A stretch of 64,000 nucleotides of DNA. It comes from Streblospio benedicti. Taxonomy: Eukaryota; Annelida; Polychaeta; Spionida; Spionidae. Under the pieces are notes generated by a model that worked only from the letters and a program-made list of their open reading frames with translations, did no database searches and had not been told where the DNA came from. Numbering within the stretch: the first letter of the stretch is position 1; each line of letters starts with the position of its first letter. The position numbers and the translations under genes are program-made. The stretch covers positions 5,999,610-6,063,609 of the forward strand of contig CM032666.1 in the NCBI GenBank assembly GCA_019095985.1. The letters run 5' to 3'. Of this stretch, positions 63,640 to 64,000 are shown in pieces.

Positions 63640-64000
63640 GAAGTCAAAAGCCTCAAGAAAGTTTTAGTAATAGAAGATACCAAACACATGCAGGATGCCA
63701 AATGCTAGCCAAAAAGGTATCTTCTCCCACAGATAACATGCTTAACCAAACAGCAGTTGATACAATGCTTCATGTTAACGCTGATGGAAATGGCGACCAG
63801 GCTGCAGCTCATAAAAGCTTGAAAAGCAATAAAAATGGAACCCATTCCCAATATCCTAACAATTATGAAATGAAAATGTCACCTACTCTCTTGAAGCATG
63901 ATGAAAAGGAAAATCAACGCGACAAAGATTGATGTAACATCTTCACTGAAGAAGATGCAGATGAAATAGCAGAATTTCTCAATGTGATATCTGCTCCAGT
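63609..64000 (+). CDS. Continuation of the unidentified gene, running off the window
   Basis: A second frame opens at 63609 just before the first closes, and reads SQKPQESFSNRRYQTHAG, then AAAHKSLKSNKNGTHSQYPN and LLKHDEKENQRDKD to a TGA at 63930-63932. The same frame continues after the TGA with IFTEEDADEIAEFLNVISAP to the window end. Coding-like composition on both sides suggests one protein with a frame change near 63609-63639 and an in-frame TGA: an alternative or misread splice, an assembly error, or a decaying gene. A CTCAG acceptor-like site at 63616-63620 would allow an exon start at 63621. Confidence 0.35.

Noticed and set aside
63930-63932. Selenocysteine reading of the in-frame TGA
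   Set aside because: No SECIS-like element can be judged because the 3' end is outside the window, and a frame change lies just upstream; decay or sequence error is simpler.

Overview
This window is metazoan nuclear DNA: AT-rich, gene-poor, with spliced genes and a dense mix of transposable elements. The three recognisable host loci point to an invertebrate with chordate-like gene structures: a survivin gene that encodes 142 residues in four exons, a run of ROS1-type receptor exons, and a single-exon kringle domain. Together with the element mix (CR1/L2-like LINEs, Penelope-like elements, a DIRS-type element, hAT and PIF/Harbinger relatives, tRNA-derived SINEs) this would suit a marine deuterostome such as a hemichordate, lancelet or echinoderm. 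That placement is inference; the sequence alone does not fix the species.

Layout. 1-9.4 kb: an AT-rich lead-in, then survivin (birc5) on the plus strand, exons at 1450-1572, 3287-3396, 7637-7748 and 7936-8019. Intron 1 holds a minus-strand tRNA-derived SINE and a probable Penelope-type 3' end. Intron 2 holds a (TA)n tract and a degraded LINE with a foldback element nested inside it. 9.4-15.6 kb: intergenic, with a TTAA-flanked MITE, an acidic orphan ORF and a possible macroglobulin-like exon on the minus strand. 15.6-20.5 kb: minus-strand receptor exons; three consecutive phase 1-1 exons match the ROS1 beta-propeller to fibronectin III junction, and a phase 1-1 kringle exon lies 3.9 kb upstream. 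20.5-31.2 kb: repeats, including two joined LINE fragments, a GGCCCC-rich tandem array and a large inverted repeat with a Harbinger-type MITE in its spacer.

31.6-38.3 kb: a broken DIRS-type element, a 100-base assembly gap, a decayed hAT transposase and a hAT-type MITE with a perfect 8-bp target duplication. 38.7-43.6 kb: two near-identical 2-kb copies in direct order, separated by about 400 bases of A/T-homopolymer sequence, which looks like an assembly artefact; each copy carries the same lysine-rich minus-strand coding exon. 43.6-48.4 kb: unidentified minus-strand coding traces and a Penelope-derived fragment flanked by inverted repeats. 48.4-55.5 kb: a family of about 355-bp units containing two tRNA-like modules facing opposite ways, present in tandem, inverted, solitary and hairpin arrangements. 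56.6-57.8 kb: a Penelope-like element with RT and GIY-YIG parts. 59-62.4 kb: AT-rich with no recognised gene. 62.5-64 kb: the 5' part of an unidentified spliced gene that runs off the end.

No rRNA, intact tRNA gene, CRISPR array or bacterial-type operon was seen. The genes do not form one pathway: survivin acts in mitosis, the receptor exons at the cell surface. Most of the structure here comes from mobile elements.
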